DNA of 64,000 nt, taken from Hymenochaete sp. R1 (Eukaryota > Basidiomycota > Agaricomycetes > Hymenochaetales > Hymenochaetaceae). Each line of letters begins with the position of its first letter. Position 1 is the stretch's first letter. The notes beneath the pieces were generated by a model, which searched no databases, had not been told where the DNA came from, and saw only the letters and a program-made list of their open reading frames with translations. The stretch lies in assembly GCA_019400425.1 (NCBI GenBank), contig JAFREE010000074.1, positions 56,970 to 120,969 on the forward strand. The letters are read 5' to 3'. Shown here piece by piece: positions 11,060-21,495 of this stretch. Position numbers and translations under genes: made by a program.

Positions 11060-12871
11060 ATGCATGCAACCGTCCCTGCCACAGAAACGTCTCCAGCACG
11101 AGTAGCTCACATCTACAATGGTCGTACGGCAGCATGTCCTCTCCATATCCTCATCATAGGCTGCGGTCTGGGTGGTCTCGCAGCCGCTTTTACGCTCTCA
11201 CAGGCCGGACATACCATTACACTCCTCGAGTCCGCCAAACGCCTTGGCGACGTTGGCGCCGGCATCCAGATGTCTCCTAACGCGACCCGCCTTCTGTTTC
11301 GCTGGGGTCTTCAGCGAGACCTCGAGGAAAAAGGCGTCGCGCCCGAGGCGATTGTGTTTCGTAGATTCGAGAATGGTAAGATTGTGGGCTACTCGAGGTG
11401 GGGAGAGAGCATGCGAGCTCAACACGGGGCCCCGTACTATCACGTTCATAGGGCCGATCTGTTCGGGATGGTGCATAAGCTTGCTCTAGAGGCGCCCAAT
11501 GTCACGATTCGCCTGGCAAGCACTGTCATGTCTGTCAATCCATTACCTTCGCAGTCCACAAATAAAGTATCAGTGATCCTGACGTCAGGAGAGACGCTCT
11601 GGGGAGATGTTATTATAGGAGCCGATGGTGTCAAGAGTATTGTGCGGGGTGTTGTGTTGGGTCAGCCTGGTCAGGATCGGGCAGAGCCCACAGGCGATGC
11701 AGCGTATCGCGCAGTCATATCGACGGATGTGATGTTAAAGGATCCTGATCTTAAGCCCTTCGTGGATACTCCCGAGATGACCGCTTGGATGGGCCCAGGA
11801 AGGTGAGCGCCTGTCTTGTCCCCCCCACACCCGTCGAACCATTTTAATGCATTCTCTATAAAGGCATCTTATGGGATATTGTATTGTACGCAATTCCTTC
11901 ACCTCTATATGAGCTCTTTTTTCACAATACGTTACAGAGAGGGAAAAAAGAATACAATTTGGTGATGCTCCACCCAGACGATGGCTCTGTCGAGTCCTGG
12001 ACAGCGGAAGGTAGCGCTGACAAACTTCGAGCAGACTTTGCAGACTATGATCCTCGGTGCATTTTTTCTTTCGTTTATTGGCACAAAAAAAAAATTAATC
12101 TTTATCTTTCATTACATACAACGTAGGATACGAAAACTACTAGCGCATGTTGATTCGACGTTGAAATGGCGTCTCATGGATCGCAAACCCCTCGAAAGAT
12201 GGGTGCACCCCGCAGGCAGGGTCGTCCTCCTCGGAGACGCTTGCCATCCGATGCTTGTGCGATTTCAGCCAATTCCATTCGCAATAACAAAATTCTGACT
12301 TTTTTGTAACTCTTTCGATTTAAATCAGCCTTACCGCGCCCAAGGCGCTGCCATGGCCCTCGAGGATGCCGCCGTCCTCGGCTCTCTCCTCTCCCGCATC
12401 TCCCACCCTGCTCAACTCCCTACACTCCTCAAAGCTTACGAACGTCTCCGTCACAAACGCACGGCAAAGACACAAGCGGCCTCGCGCATGAATCAGCACG
12501 TATTCCATTTGCCTGATGGTGATGAGCAAAAGGAGAGGGATCGGTTAATGACGGAGGCGATGGAGGCGGAAATCAAGATGGGGAAGTACTGTGTGCCGAG
12601 ACGTGCACGGGGCGGGGCGGTTGACCACGAGTCCGAAGTCCGTGGACATGAACTGGTTCTCCAAGATACAGGAGTGGACGAAGCCAAAGAGGAAGCAGAC
12701 GAAGTTGGAGCAAATATGCATCATGTAAGTTCAGAATATCGCTCCGAGGGGAACCCGAACCAATGGGCGGATCGGTCCAAGAACTTGGAGCAGTTTGGGT
12801 ACGATGCGGACGAGGTGGCGGAAAGATGGTGGATAGAAGAAGGAGAAGCGGCATTAGAGAAGGTCGTGTAG
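11060..12871 (+). CDS. FAD-dependent aromatic-ring monooxygenase
   Basis: Five exons: join(11060..11802,11864..11885,11938..12056,12127..12256,12329..12871), 518 aa. It belongs to the group A flavin hydroxylases (salicylate hydroxylase / 6-hydroxynicotinate monooxygenase type), which use NAD(P)H and O2 to hydroxylate aromatic substrates. The Rossmann motif GCGLGGLAAAFTLSQAG ends in an acidic residue (LLE). It also has GDVGAGIQMSPNATRLL, the DG motif IGADGVKSIVR, and the FAD ribityl motif GDACHPMLPYRAQGAAMALED. Exon 2 is only 22 nt. The C-terminal 110 residues are acidic and longer than in simple salicylate hydroxylases (GVDEAKEEADEVGAN). The chosen ATG at 11060 is the first in frame; the frame is open upstream but has no ATG. 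The substrate is not identifiable. Confidence 0.9.
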
Positions 12872-13489
12872 AACTCGGCGTGTTACGGCTGGAATGGAGG
12901 AAGGTCGGAGTTTGGGTTACTGGTATTGTTGCTTGTTTCAGCGGAATGAGAATAATAGTCTCTCGTTGAGCCTGATATCTGTTCACTGAGGTTCAATGGC
13001 CTCAGTTCACGTCTTTCTCATTTTAGCAATCCCTGTACGTGCCTTACTCGTACGTTTTCGATGATCATGTATTAACAGCTCTTCAAACTATAGTACAGAC
13101 AAACCATGAAATAATAAGCTTGCTGTAAAAGACACCCTATAAACTTTAAAGACCGTTCCTTACAGTGAATGTTCTGTGGGAGGCAAGCGAAGACGCTATG
13201 CGGAAGACAAACAATTCAACAGCTTTCACTCTTGAATGGTACTCGTGAGTCAGATTGGCAATTTCGAATCCAATTAATGGTTGTGCATTGACAAAGTCTA
13301 TGGTAGAGACGATAAATGAAATAAATATATTGACTATGGACTATTGGAAGGGCGTAACAGGCTATCTTCTTTGATAGAAAGCTTATGAGGGAATGCTTGT
13401 GACAAGGTAAGAATTAGCAAAGTCGCCTAAGACGTGAATGCAGAGAGCGAAACTTACCTTTTTAATAGACCACCGGCCCAAATTTAAGA
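12872..13489. other. Convergent 3' region
   Basis: This is the tail-to-tail spacer between the FAD monooxygenase and the first copy of the unknown family. The part from about 13275 to 13489 is repeated in inverted orientation at 21051-21262, so it belongs to the duplicated unit of that family. Confidence 0.7.
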
Positions 13490-14527
13490 TTACGCTTCAA
13501 CATCCCTAACGAGCATCTTGATGCGAATTCGGGTGATTTCTTTCTCCTCCGGGTCGGTACAACTACGAAGTTTGTCCTTGAGTATCTCAGCCAACTTCTC
13601 TCTAATCTGCAAAGTATCCAGCAACTCTTGAGGTGGCGTCCAATTTTTGAAGTCTACATCCTTATGTGACCGATTGAAGTTGTTCATATTTTCTCTGTTT
13701 TTCTTGATATCGTTTTTTTTCGCAGGATAATCCTCTGAGTTCGACAGATCGGTATTCTTCTGTGTATAATAATCCCATTGTTTCTGCAATTTTCCGATAC
13801 CATTTTCTGCTCCTCTACCGCCATCAGAAAGGTCTTTGCGGACACTCTCTGCAGCCTTTTTGACCGTAGCGCTTAGAGCTGCAAAACGTTTCCCTTCGTC
13901 TGTGTCGGCGACACCACTCTCACTGGCTGCGACTTCGAGGGATGCGCCGAGCGCATCCATATACTTCAGCAGCTTCGCCCTGAACCTCCTTCGACTAGAA
14001 ATCCATTTCTGACCCTTCGCGTCATTCTTGTCTTTGATGTCTACTACCTTGAGTGGACCGCTTGGGTATAAAACTCTGTACAAGAGACCGTCCAAGGTGA
14101 GGAATCGCCATAACTCTAGATTGACCTGATCCGCAAGCCCCTCTAATATTTTGTCCTTTAGACCCATCCCATATGCTTCACCACGATCGTACTTTCCCTT
14201 GACTTTTCCGTACATGTCATGGTTCTTCCCCGGCTGCCGAGCCTCCTCCATCTTCAACTCCTGGGACTTTTCGACGCGGCTGTGCGTCTCTGAGTCTGCG
14301 TCGAACTCATCGTAATCGTAGTCAATGACGCAGATATTGCCTTTGGCGTCCATCTCTTTCAATATTCTCCGGGTGACGGGGCTGCTGTAAATTTGAGGTT
14401 TAAATGGAGGGACGGGCATGCCTGCATCGAATTTAGCCTTCTTCGAGGCTGAGCTATGCTGGGAACCATCCTTGACGGCTCGGGGGCGCTTTCTGGAACT
14501 ACCGCCAGAGTTGGCTGGGGTTGTCAT
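13490..14527 (-). CDS. Unrecognised nuclear-type protein, copy 1
   Basis: An intronless 345-aa frame, ATG at 14527. I do not recognise the family. A Ser-rich N-terminus carries a basic SRKRPRAVKDG stretch that could be a nuclear localisation signal. Then come a conserved PPFKPQIY..VTRRILKEMDAKGNICVIDYDYDEFD block, a helical middle (LEGLADQVNLELWRFL; RRFRAKLLKYMDALG) and a C-terminal block NWTPPQELLDTLQIREKL with LKDKLRSCTDPEEKEITR and a final IRIKMLVRDVEA. The C-terminal block is strongly conserved in copy 2 (15602-16630) and still readable in the decayed copy 3 (20509-21050). A six-unit TGGA microsatellite (14601-14624) lies in its 5' leader. No enzyme motif is visible. Confidence 0.8.
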   Translation of the reverse strand: MTTPANSGGSSRKRPRAVKDGSQHSSASKKAKFDAGMPVPPFKPQIYSSPVTRRILKEMDAKGNICVIDYDYDEFDADSETHSRVEKSQELKMEEARQPGKNHDMYGKVKGKYDRGEAYGMGLKDKILEGLADQVNLELWRFLTLDGLLYRVLYPSGPLKVVDIKDKNDAKGQKWISSRRRFRAKLLKYMDALGASLEVAASESGVADTDEGKRFAALSATVKKAAESVRKDLSDGGRGAENGIGKLQKQWDYYTQKNTDLSNSEDYPAKKNDIKKNRENMNNFNRSHKDVDFKNWTPPQELLDTLQIREKLAEILKDKLRSCTDPEEKEITRIRIKMLVRDVEA

Positions 14528-15601
14528 GTCGAAGGGATGTGGTGAGCGTAGGGAGCGGTGATAGAAGATGTGTGATCGTTGAAATTCCGACTAGGGATGA
14601 TGGATGGATGGATGGATGGATGGACGTGGAGTTTTGTTGGGGAGAGGGAATGGGATGAAAAAAAAGGGGGGGAGGGCAGTTGATATATGACTCTCTTTGC
14701 TCTTTGCTCTTTTGTTCGCCAGTGGTTTCTCTTCCCCTTTCATCACATACAATCGGATCTAATCGCTTATACAAACTAGGAAAAGTATGTATGACCCTCA
14801 CTATTGACTTTTCTTTGCAGTTCCGTGTTCTAGTGATGAGCAGGTGTCTGCAAGGCTGCATCCATTCAATGGATTCGATGCCGGTAACAGCCATGTTATT
14901 ATGTTGCGCATACGCTGACGTCATCTTGGATCTTTGGATTAATTATAAACTTCCAAACCAAGCTGGCCATTCCCGGAGCCGCCACCGGTGAAGACAGCAG
15001 ACTCTGAGGCACATTCAAGTTAACAGTGAAGTTTGAGGACTCGGACCTGCCAGTGGCACCGAAAAATCAATACCCAGCTGACTGGGGCTGAGAGTGAAGA
15101 CCTTTTGGACAAGCAGGAAGTGACCAAATATACAAAATATGAATATTGAAGCCATTTGCTTACAATCCACAATCACCTTTGCCCCTTGTCATCGATCATT
15201 GCTTCAGACCGCTTCATGGCACATTCAAGAGATCTTTGTATTCAGGCTTCCAGCACACTGACCTAAGATGCCTCGAATCCGAGTGAGATAGGAAGTAGTG
15301 ACTTTCTGGTGCTTTAAGACGATATCAAATGCAGAAGTAGCTTTTCGTATTGCTGAGTCATTTCATCTGTTTGTTTAGTGTGAAGTATTTGCGATGCATT
15401 GGATAAATGAAACAACTCTATTGACTGTATATAGTATAGCCCTATAGGACACGAAAGGGACCTAATGGTCGGCAATTTCCAAGTTCAAGGACGATAAATC
15501 GCCTAAGAAAGTTTATGGGCAAATAAGAGGAGGAATCTAACTTGTGCAGTCGGATTGATTACATACAGGAGGCCAAAGCAGATCCACTCCCGGGCTCGAG
15601 T
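14528..15601. other. Spacer between copies 1 and 2
   Basis: About 1.07 kb holding the promoter and leader of copy 1 and the 3' region of copy 2. Apart from the TGGA microsatellite and a purine/pyrimidine-rich leader I see nothing structured. Confidence 0.4.
14601..14624. repeat. TGGA tetranucleotide microsatellite
   Basis: Six perfect TGGA units, 74-97 bp upstream of the start codon of copy 1 of the unknown family. Confidence 0.9.
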
Positions 15602-16630
15602 CTACACGGCAACATTCCTCACGAGCATCTTGATACGAATCCGGGTCATTTCCCTCTCCTCAGGATTGGTACAGTTACGAAGTTTGTCTTTGAGTACATC
15701 CGCCAACTTCTCCCTAATCTGCAAAGTATCCGTCAGCTCTTTAGGCGGCGTCCAGTTCCTAATCGCTTCCGTATCGTGGTTACGCTCGAAATTCTGTAGG
15801 TCCTTTTTGGCTTTCCGTGAAAGGGACTGAAAGTTTGCGGGACGTTCGCCCGGATTATAAGCTAAGAGATCGGCCTTGATCTGCTCCTTGCTTTCCAACC
15901 GCGCCTGCATGATCCCCATCCCCGTTTTAGACCCCGCGTCCTTATCCCGTCTGTCATTCGAAAAGTCTCTGCGAATGCTTTCAAGGGCCGTTGAGACCAT
16001 GTCGCGAAGCTCCTTGTAGCGATTGCCTTCGTCCGAGTCAGCGTCACTACTGGAACTGGTACCAGTACTGCCTGCAGTGGACGCGGTGCCGAGAGCTTCT
16101 ATGAGCGCCTCCATGTATTTCAGCACCTTCCTTTTGAATTTTATCCTGCGCAAATTCGAGGTCGCAGCATCCAACGTATCGTTCTTCATTTGGATATCCG
16201 CAGCCCTGAACCGACCATCCGGGTATAGAACCTTGAGCATCAGAGCATGACAAGTGAAATAACGCCATAGTGCGATGTGGGTCTGCTCCGCGAGTCCTTC
16301 CAATAAGAGATTTTTGAGTTCCTGCCCGTTGAGCTGCCCGTACTTCGCTCTGATTCTGTTCTCTAATTTCTGGGTGTTCTCGACTTGGACGTCCGATGTA
16401 TTCTCCGGGTCGTCGAGCTCGAAGTAGTTGTAGTCGAAGACGCTTATTTCCCCCTTTATATCCTTCTCCTTTAGCATCTTATGAACATCTGGATTTTTGT
16501 AGATGCTGATGCTGAAGGGAGGAATCGGATCGGCGGAAGTTGTCTTCAAGACTTTCGAGGATGGGCCAGACTGGGAATTATCACCGGCACGACGCTTTCT
16601 CGAGTCGCGAGAGTTGCTTGGGGTTGTCAT
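15602..16630 (-). CDS. Unrecognised nuclear-type protein, copy 2
   Basis: An intronless 342-aa frame from the ATG at 16630. The frame is open further upstream only through TTG codons, and the aligned start MTTPSNSRDSRKRR matches the MTTPANSGGSSRKR start of copy 1. The architecture is the same: basic N-terminus (SRKRRAGD), PPFSISIYKNPDVHKMLKEKD with FDYNYFELD, a helical centre with KFKRKVLKYMEAL, a Ser-rich insert (STGTSSSSDADSDEG), and the conserved C-terminal NWTPPKELTDTLQIREKL with RIRIKMLVRNVAV. It has diverged more in the middle than at the C-terminus. It is tandem with copy 1 on the same strand. Function unknown. Confidence 0.8.
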   Translation of the reverse strand: MTTPSNSRDSRKRRAGDNSQSGPSSKVLKTTSADPIPPFSISIYKNPDVHKMLKEKDIKGEISVFDYNYFELDDPENTSDVQVENTQKLENRIRAKYGQLNGQELKNLLLEGLAEQTHIALWRYFTCHALMLKVLYPDGRFRAADIQMKNDTLDAATSNLRRIKFKRKVLKYMEALIEALGTASTAGSTGTSSSSDADSDEGNRYKELRDMVSTALESIRRDFSNDRRDKDAGSKTGMGIMQARLESKEQIKADLLAYNPGERPANFQSLSRKAKKDLQNFERNHDTEAIRNWTPPKELTDTLQIREKLADVLKDKLRNCTNPEEREMTRIRIKMLVRNVAV

Positions 16631-18406
16631 GCTTTCGAGAGGAGGAGCTGGAGGAAGAGCGTAGCGTTGATTAGGTTCGCGTTGCAATTTCAACAAAGAG
16701 GAGAATCGAAAGTGGGTGTGGAAGAAGAGAAGGGAAACGAGAGGGAGGGGGAGTTATATACAAGTCGGGCTTACTTTGTCCTTTGCCTTTTTTCGTCCGT
16801 TCAGATGCAGTCTACCCGTCCTCCTTTCGCACATACTACCTCTCCCGGTTGCCTGTCTAAACCATAGGAAGTAGGGTACGTATTCTCATATTGCCGAATT
16901 TGTTTCTCGCTTTACTAGAACCTGGCGATCATGAGGGGGCAGGACTTTGTCGTCGTCATTCGAAACGGTTTCGAGAACAAAGCTCTTGAAGTTTTCTAAC
17001 TGCGAAATCCATACTCGGAAAATTTGGAATCCCGTTCGCTGGTGTGCGTCATCACAATTCATGAGCGGCACTGACCTTCTACAGTGGTAGGAGACCAAGG
17101 AGAGGGGCGTCCGTAAGTTGTAATCGTTCACTTGGGGAAGAATGCGGGCCTAGCTCGGAAAACTCGACGAATGCGAAGGACATTTGGAAGATTGTATTCA
17201 GATAAGCAAAGGACGAAAGTCGAAGCAACCCACAGCCCAGTCCCCCCCCCCCTCCCTCACGGTGGATCAGCTTGCTCAATGACAAGTATCGTCTAGTATC
17301 TAGACTTCGGGGTGCACCGATCCAGGTCGCCTTGAATCTGAGCGAGAGACAATAAAGATGTCCGACTCGTCCAAACCTCTTGCTATTACAAGTCCATACA
17401 AGACTCTTCTATCCATGTCCCACCTCTTCCATGAGTATATATGATGTATCAGAACGAAGCAATAGAACATGTCGAGTCGAATGAGTGGGCACATACCATT
17501 TTTTCCACGTTTACTTATACGATCGAGCGTAGGCCGCTGTCAGACATGCCCACTACAGCACTACTCCCTGAAAAAGTCTTCGATGCAGTGAGGTGAGGAT
17601 GAGTTGTATCCACACCGGACCGACAAGAAGTCAAGAAGTCAAAGAAAAAATTCAGGCACGAGAAGATAATCTTGGACCGAATCTTCTCGGCTCGGACTCG
17701 GGTTGATTTGGAGTAAAGTTATGCTCTACTAATCCACCTTGACTCCAACATTATCCTTGAAAACGATACTGCGGACGGCGTGCGTTCGCCGCCGCCACAG
17801 GCCACCTTGACTCTGCTCTTCAACCGGAAGTTGGATCCAATTTCAAGTTCTCTTCTTCTCCGGATCCGAGTTTCAAGGGGATTCGGGCGGTAATAACTTC
17901 GCCGACGACTCAACTCAGCCATCCGCAGCGCAGCACAAGCCGCTGAAGTCCGAAAGCCGAAATTAGCGCCGAAATTGACTTACATAAGCATAATTTTACC
18001 AACATTTCCACAATCTTCACATTCGTCACAATATCAACCACTAACGCATTCTGCTCAAGCTAATTGAGTCTCCTTCAGAGGACGCAAAAGAGTGCTCACT
18101 CAGATTTAGAGGGGGGTCACAAACGATCCATGTTACATCTCTGCACAGTGCACAAGAGTTCGAAGTGTACGTATTAGGGTGAACATAAAAGACCGGTCAT
18201 GGAAAGTCCGAAGTGAAAAAAAGTTGATTTCAAAACCAAAACAAGAACGCGTGGATAAGGCAAGGTCCGCGGTGTGGTGGAGTAGGACAGGGTTGAAGAG
18301 ACGTGAATTAAAAAAGGCGTGCAGAAACGTGAAACATGAAGAAGGGTTTTAAAGAAATGGACGCTGACAACGCTTGATGCGGGTGATGCAACTAAAGGAG
18401 AATCCC
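16631..18406. other. 1.8-kb region without a convincing gene
   Basis: The left end is the promoter of copy 2, with a TATATA-like box near 16757 read on minus. The rest contains only short frames, a poly-C run at 17241-17252 and locally C/G-rich, A/T-rich patches. I see no recognisable gene, terminal repeat or RNA. Confidence 0.4.
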
Positions 18407-19051
18407 TTACACAAGTCCGGCGAGAGCGAGGGCACCAGCTGCGAAAGCTGCGACGCCACCGTTAACAACACCAGCAGGGACGGCGCCAGAGCTCGACGAC
18501 GAGCTCGCGGCGCTGGACGAAGCGGTGCTAGAACGGCTGGACGAAGCTCCAGATGAGGCGACGTTGCGGCTTGTGGAAGCACCAGAGGCGGCAGAAGAGA
18601 TGGCGGATGACGCTCCCGTTGCTACGGAGGAAACGAGCGAAGTGGCAGAAGAGATGACTGAGGACAATCCGGTGGCGAGACTGTAAAGACCGAGTTTAGC
18701 AATCCTGCTCTGATTGACTGGTTGAATGCGGAGCTACTCACGTGTCCGTGCCAGTTGCAAGCGTGTCTGTACCGGTGGCGAGAGTGTCAGTTCCCGTCGC
18801 AAGGGTGTCAGTGCCAGTGGCAAGGGTATCGGTGCCCGTAGCGAGCGTGTCGGTACCAGTCGCAAGCCTGCATGCAAAGTCAATCTCCGAAGTCCCATTC
18901 AGTTTGAAAGAGGTGGAACGAACGTGTCAGTGGCCGTTGGGTCAACACCCGCTGGGTCCGTCGTCACCGTCGCGGCCGTGGTGTCCGCCTGAGGAGCAGC
19001 CGAAGCGAAGGCGGCGAGGGCAGTGAGGAAGAAGACCTTCTTGAAGAGCAT
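18407..19051 (-). CDS. Small secreted, probably GPI-anchored Ser/Ala-rich protein
   Basis: Three exons: complement(join(18407..18680,18742..18867,18924..19051)), 175 aa. A signal peptide is clear: MLFKKVFFLTALAAFASAAP. Exon 1 ends in a Thr-rich stretch. Exon 2 is exactly 126 nt and consists of six 21-nt repeats encoding TLATGTD-type heptapeptides. Exon 3 is Ser/Ala/Gly-rich (SSSRSSTASSSAASSSSSSG) and finishes with the hydrophobic tail GGVAAFAAGALALAGLV, preceded by small residues as at a GPI omega site. The Ser/Thr content suggests O-mannosylation and a cell-wall or surface location. No catalytic domain is present. Both introns around the repeat exon are in phase 2, so the exon could be copied or lost without a frameshift. 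A TATAAG box lies about 155 bp upstream. Confidence 0.85.
18742..18867 (-). repeat. Six 21-bp tandem repeats forming one exon
   Basis: The whole exon is a 6 x 21-bp array with substitutions mostly at third positions, encoding the heptapeptide LATGTDT. A partial seventh unit (LATG) begins the next exon. Confidence 0.9.
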
Positions 19052-20508
19052 TGTTGCGAAAGTTTGAATGCGAATGCGAAGCAATGAACGGAGTGAAGAC
19101 GAGCGCTGTTGAGACGACGACGGCGACAAGCTGTTGCGAGGAGAAAAGAAAACTCGAACGGGATGGGGAGAAAAGAAAATGGAAAACGGTGGAGACGGGG
19201 GGCTCTTATACTCCGAGAAGGGGACCCCGCCCCACTGCGGCTCGCTAGGCGGACTGATGCGCAGCAGGTGCTGCTGTTCAAAAGATGAGATGGGATGGCG
19301 CCATGGACGAGACCGAAATGACAGGAAATTGCGGGAATTTTCGCCTATTTCTTCTCCCGACGTCATCCAATTATTCCTATTCAAAGTAACTTTTTCTCTC
19401 CTTTTTCTCTTTTTCTTTCTTTTTTTTAAAGAGATTGTCCAAATGGCTTGTGTTCATCCACCTTCACATTAATTTTATACCTAGCGCCCTTCAAAGAGCA
19501 GGGCAGACGAGCCTGACGGATGTCGCGCCCGCAACACACCCCAATTCCATCGGTATTCCCAAAATAGCCAAGTGGCGGGATCCCAACCCCACACAGCCCC
19601 GACAACTCGTAAAACCAGCGCGCTTCTTTCGGACTCATTTCCCCATCTTGTCAGTTTTCGCCTTCGGGGGTTGGAAAAATGCTCACCCAGTCTCCAGTCA
19701 CCCACTTGTTTCCTTTCTACACTTTTGGATCTCTCGGGGAGCCGTCGGCACAACGCTGTGCTGGCCAACTGCTGCGGACTGCCAAACGACTGGCAACTGG
19801 GTTAATTGAGACTACGTCGACGCTCTGCAGGCCGCCATGTGGCGACCGTAGACCGTTGGAGTGAGACCTGCCAGTACGCCGGTGTGTCCAGTTTCAGCTG
19901 CGGTCCTTCACAAATTTACTACGGCGCCCTGTGTCAGGTAAGCCTAGGCCTTTTTGAACACAAAAGCCATTTCGTTGGACTGCTTGAATGTACGCGCGTA
20001 GGCTTTTTTCTCTCTGCACAATCTGATTTGCGGCCATATATAGTAAGAGTGGGAATATGAATGGGAAGACAGAAAACGCGCATTTGAAACGGGTCTAGAC
20101 CTTCGCCATTTGTGTGCTTCTGGTCGATCCCATGCTGCAGATGCGGTCCCACGCTCAAACTCCGAAGTCCGTCTTCGTCAATGCACTGGCTCCGAGCCCA
20201 CTTCGGTACCGAAGCCGGAATGTGAGCAAATCGCAGGATGCATGCTTTACTTCGGTCTCACTCTCACTACTTCCCATTCTCCCGCGTAATCATCATCACA
20301 TCACAGGTACTTTCCACAGGCAGCGCTTCCTTGAAGCCAGGCCACTGAACGAAGTAGGACTTTGCCTTTGCCAATTGCCATCGTTGACGACATTAATGAT
20401 GATGTGCTGCTTGATCAACCCATAGTCGGAGTAGGAAAGGAAAGGGAATCCGGAATCTCATTCTATGATGTGTGCCGTCATGAATGATATTGATGTTATC
20501 CTACGGTA
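19052..20508. other. 1.4-kb region without a convincing gene
   Basis: It holds the promoter of the secreted protein, a T-rich run near 19386-19430 and several short frames with no domain. I see no feature that needs a gene. Confidence 0.4.
19205..19210 (-). promoter_or_regulatory. TATA-like box of the secreted protein gene
   Basis: TATAAG on minus, about 155 bp upstream of the start codon at 19051. Confidence 0.4.
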
Positions 20509-21050
20509 AGACTCGGAGATTCTCGTAACGCGAGGTTCAGGGCGAAGCTGCTGAAGTATATGGACGCACTTAGTGCAGCTTTCGACGTTGCCGCCCAGGA
20601 CAGTGGTGGTGCCAACGCGGACGAGGGGAAACACTTTGGCGCTCTTGGCGCCATGGTTAGGGGGGCTGCAAAGTGTCCGCAGGGACCTTTCTGATGACAC
20701 GAGGGGGGGAAAGAAGTTGACGGGAATGGGGAAGTTGCAAAGACAGTGGGATTACTTTGCTCGGAAGCAAACCGATCTGTCGAACTCAAATGATTCTCCT
20801 GGAAAAAAAAGACGATATCAAGAAGAATAAAAAGAATATCCAAACCTTTATAACTGCACGCAAGAAAAGTGGAGTCGCTATTGAAAGCATAATCAATTAG
20901 ACGCCGCCTCAAGAGTTACCGGACACCTTGCAGATTTGAGAGAAGTTGGCTGAGATACTCAAGAACAAACTTCGTAGTTGTACCGACCCCGAGGAGAAAG
21001 AAATCATCCAAATTCGCATCAAGATGCTCGTTAGGGACGTTGATGCGTAA
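20509..21050 (+). pseudogene. Decayed copy 3 of the unknown family
   Basis: Read on plus, this matches the C-terminal half of copy 1 from RFRAKLLKYMDAL to RIRIKMLVRDVDA and its TAA at 21048-21050. It is broken in several ways. The 5' half is missing. At about 20672-20676 two bases are lost where copy 1 reads AAESVRKDL. A poly-G expansion lies near 20703. Two conserved codons have become stops: the Trp of NWTPP is TAG and the Arg of LQIREKL is TGA. Similarity to copy 1 continues through 3' flanking DNA to about 21262, so the duplication was made at DNA level and lies inverted relative to copies 1 and 2. Confidence 0.9.
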
Positions 21051-21262
21051 AATTAAACTTGGGGAGGTAGACTATTAGAAAGGTAAGCTTCGCTCTCTTC
21101 AATCACGTCAAAAGTAACTTTGCTAACTCTTACCTTGTCACAAGCTTTCCCACATAAGCTTACTATCAAAGAAGCTAGCCTGTTACGCCCTTGCAATAAA
21201 TCATAGACAATACATTTATTTCATTTATCGTCTCTACCATAGACTTTGTCAATACACAAACG
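21051..21262 (+). repeat. Inverted copy of the 3' flank of copy 1
   Basis: The segment is readily aligned to the reverse complement of about 13275-13489, including shared stretches such as CTTACCTTGTCACAAGC and TTATTTCATTTATCGTCTC. Similarity fades after TAGACTTTGTCAAT. Confidence 0.85.
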
Positions 21263-21495
21263 TTCGTTCTTTGAATCTGAATCTATCGGACGGACTCACG
21301 AGTATCAGGAGCTACTTACCGCAGGTGACATCGTCTGTAAGCTCCAGATATGTCTGCTTTATCGCTCTACAGTCATTGTGCACTATCAAGATACCATCCC
21401 GCCGCTTCGGCTTATCAATAGTCCTGGGTGACCTCTTTACCTCTTCACCTTTACTAAAAGCATTGACTTTGCATGCTTATAAGAAGCAAAATATT

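Noticed and set aside
15602..16696. Longer start for copy 2 of the unknown family at 16696
   Set aside because: It relies on a TTG codon; the ATG at 16630 aligns with the start of copy 1.
18742..18867. Regular 21-bp repeats resembling a small CRISPR-like array
   Set aside because: No spacers; the repeats are contiguous, coding and in a eukaryotic genome.
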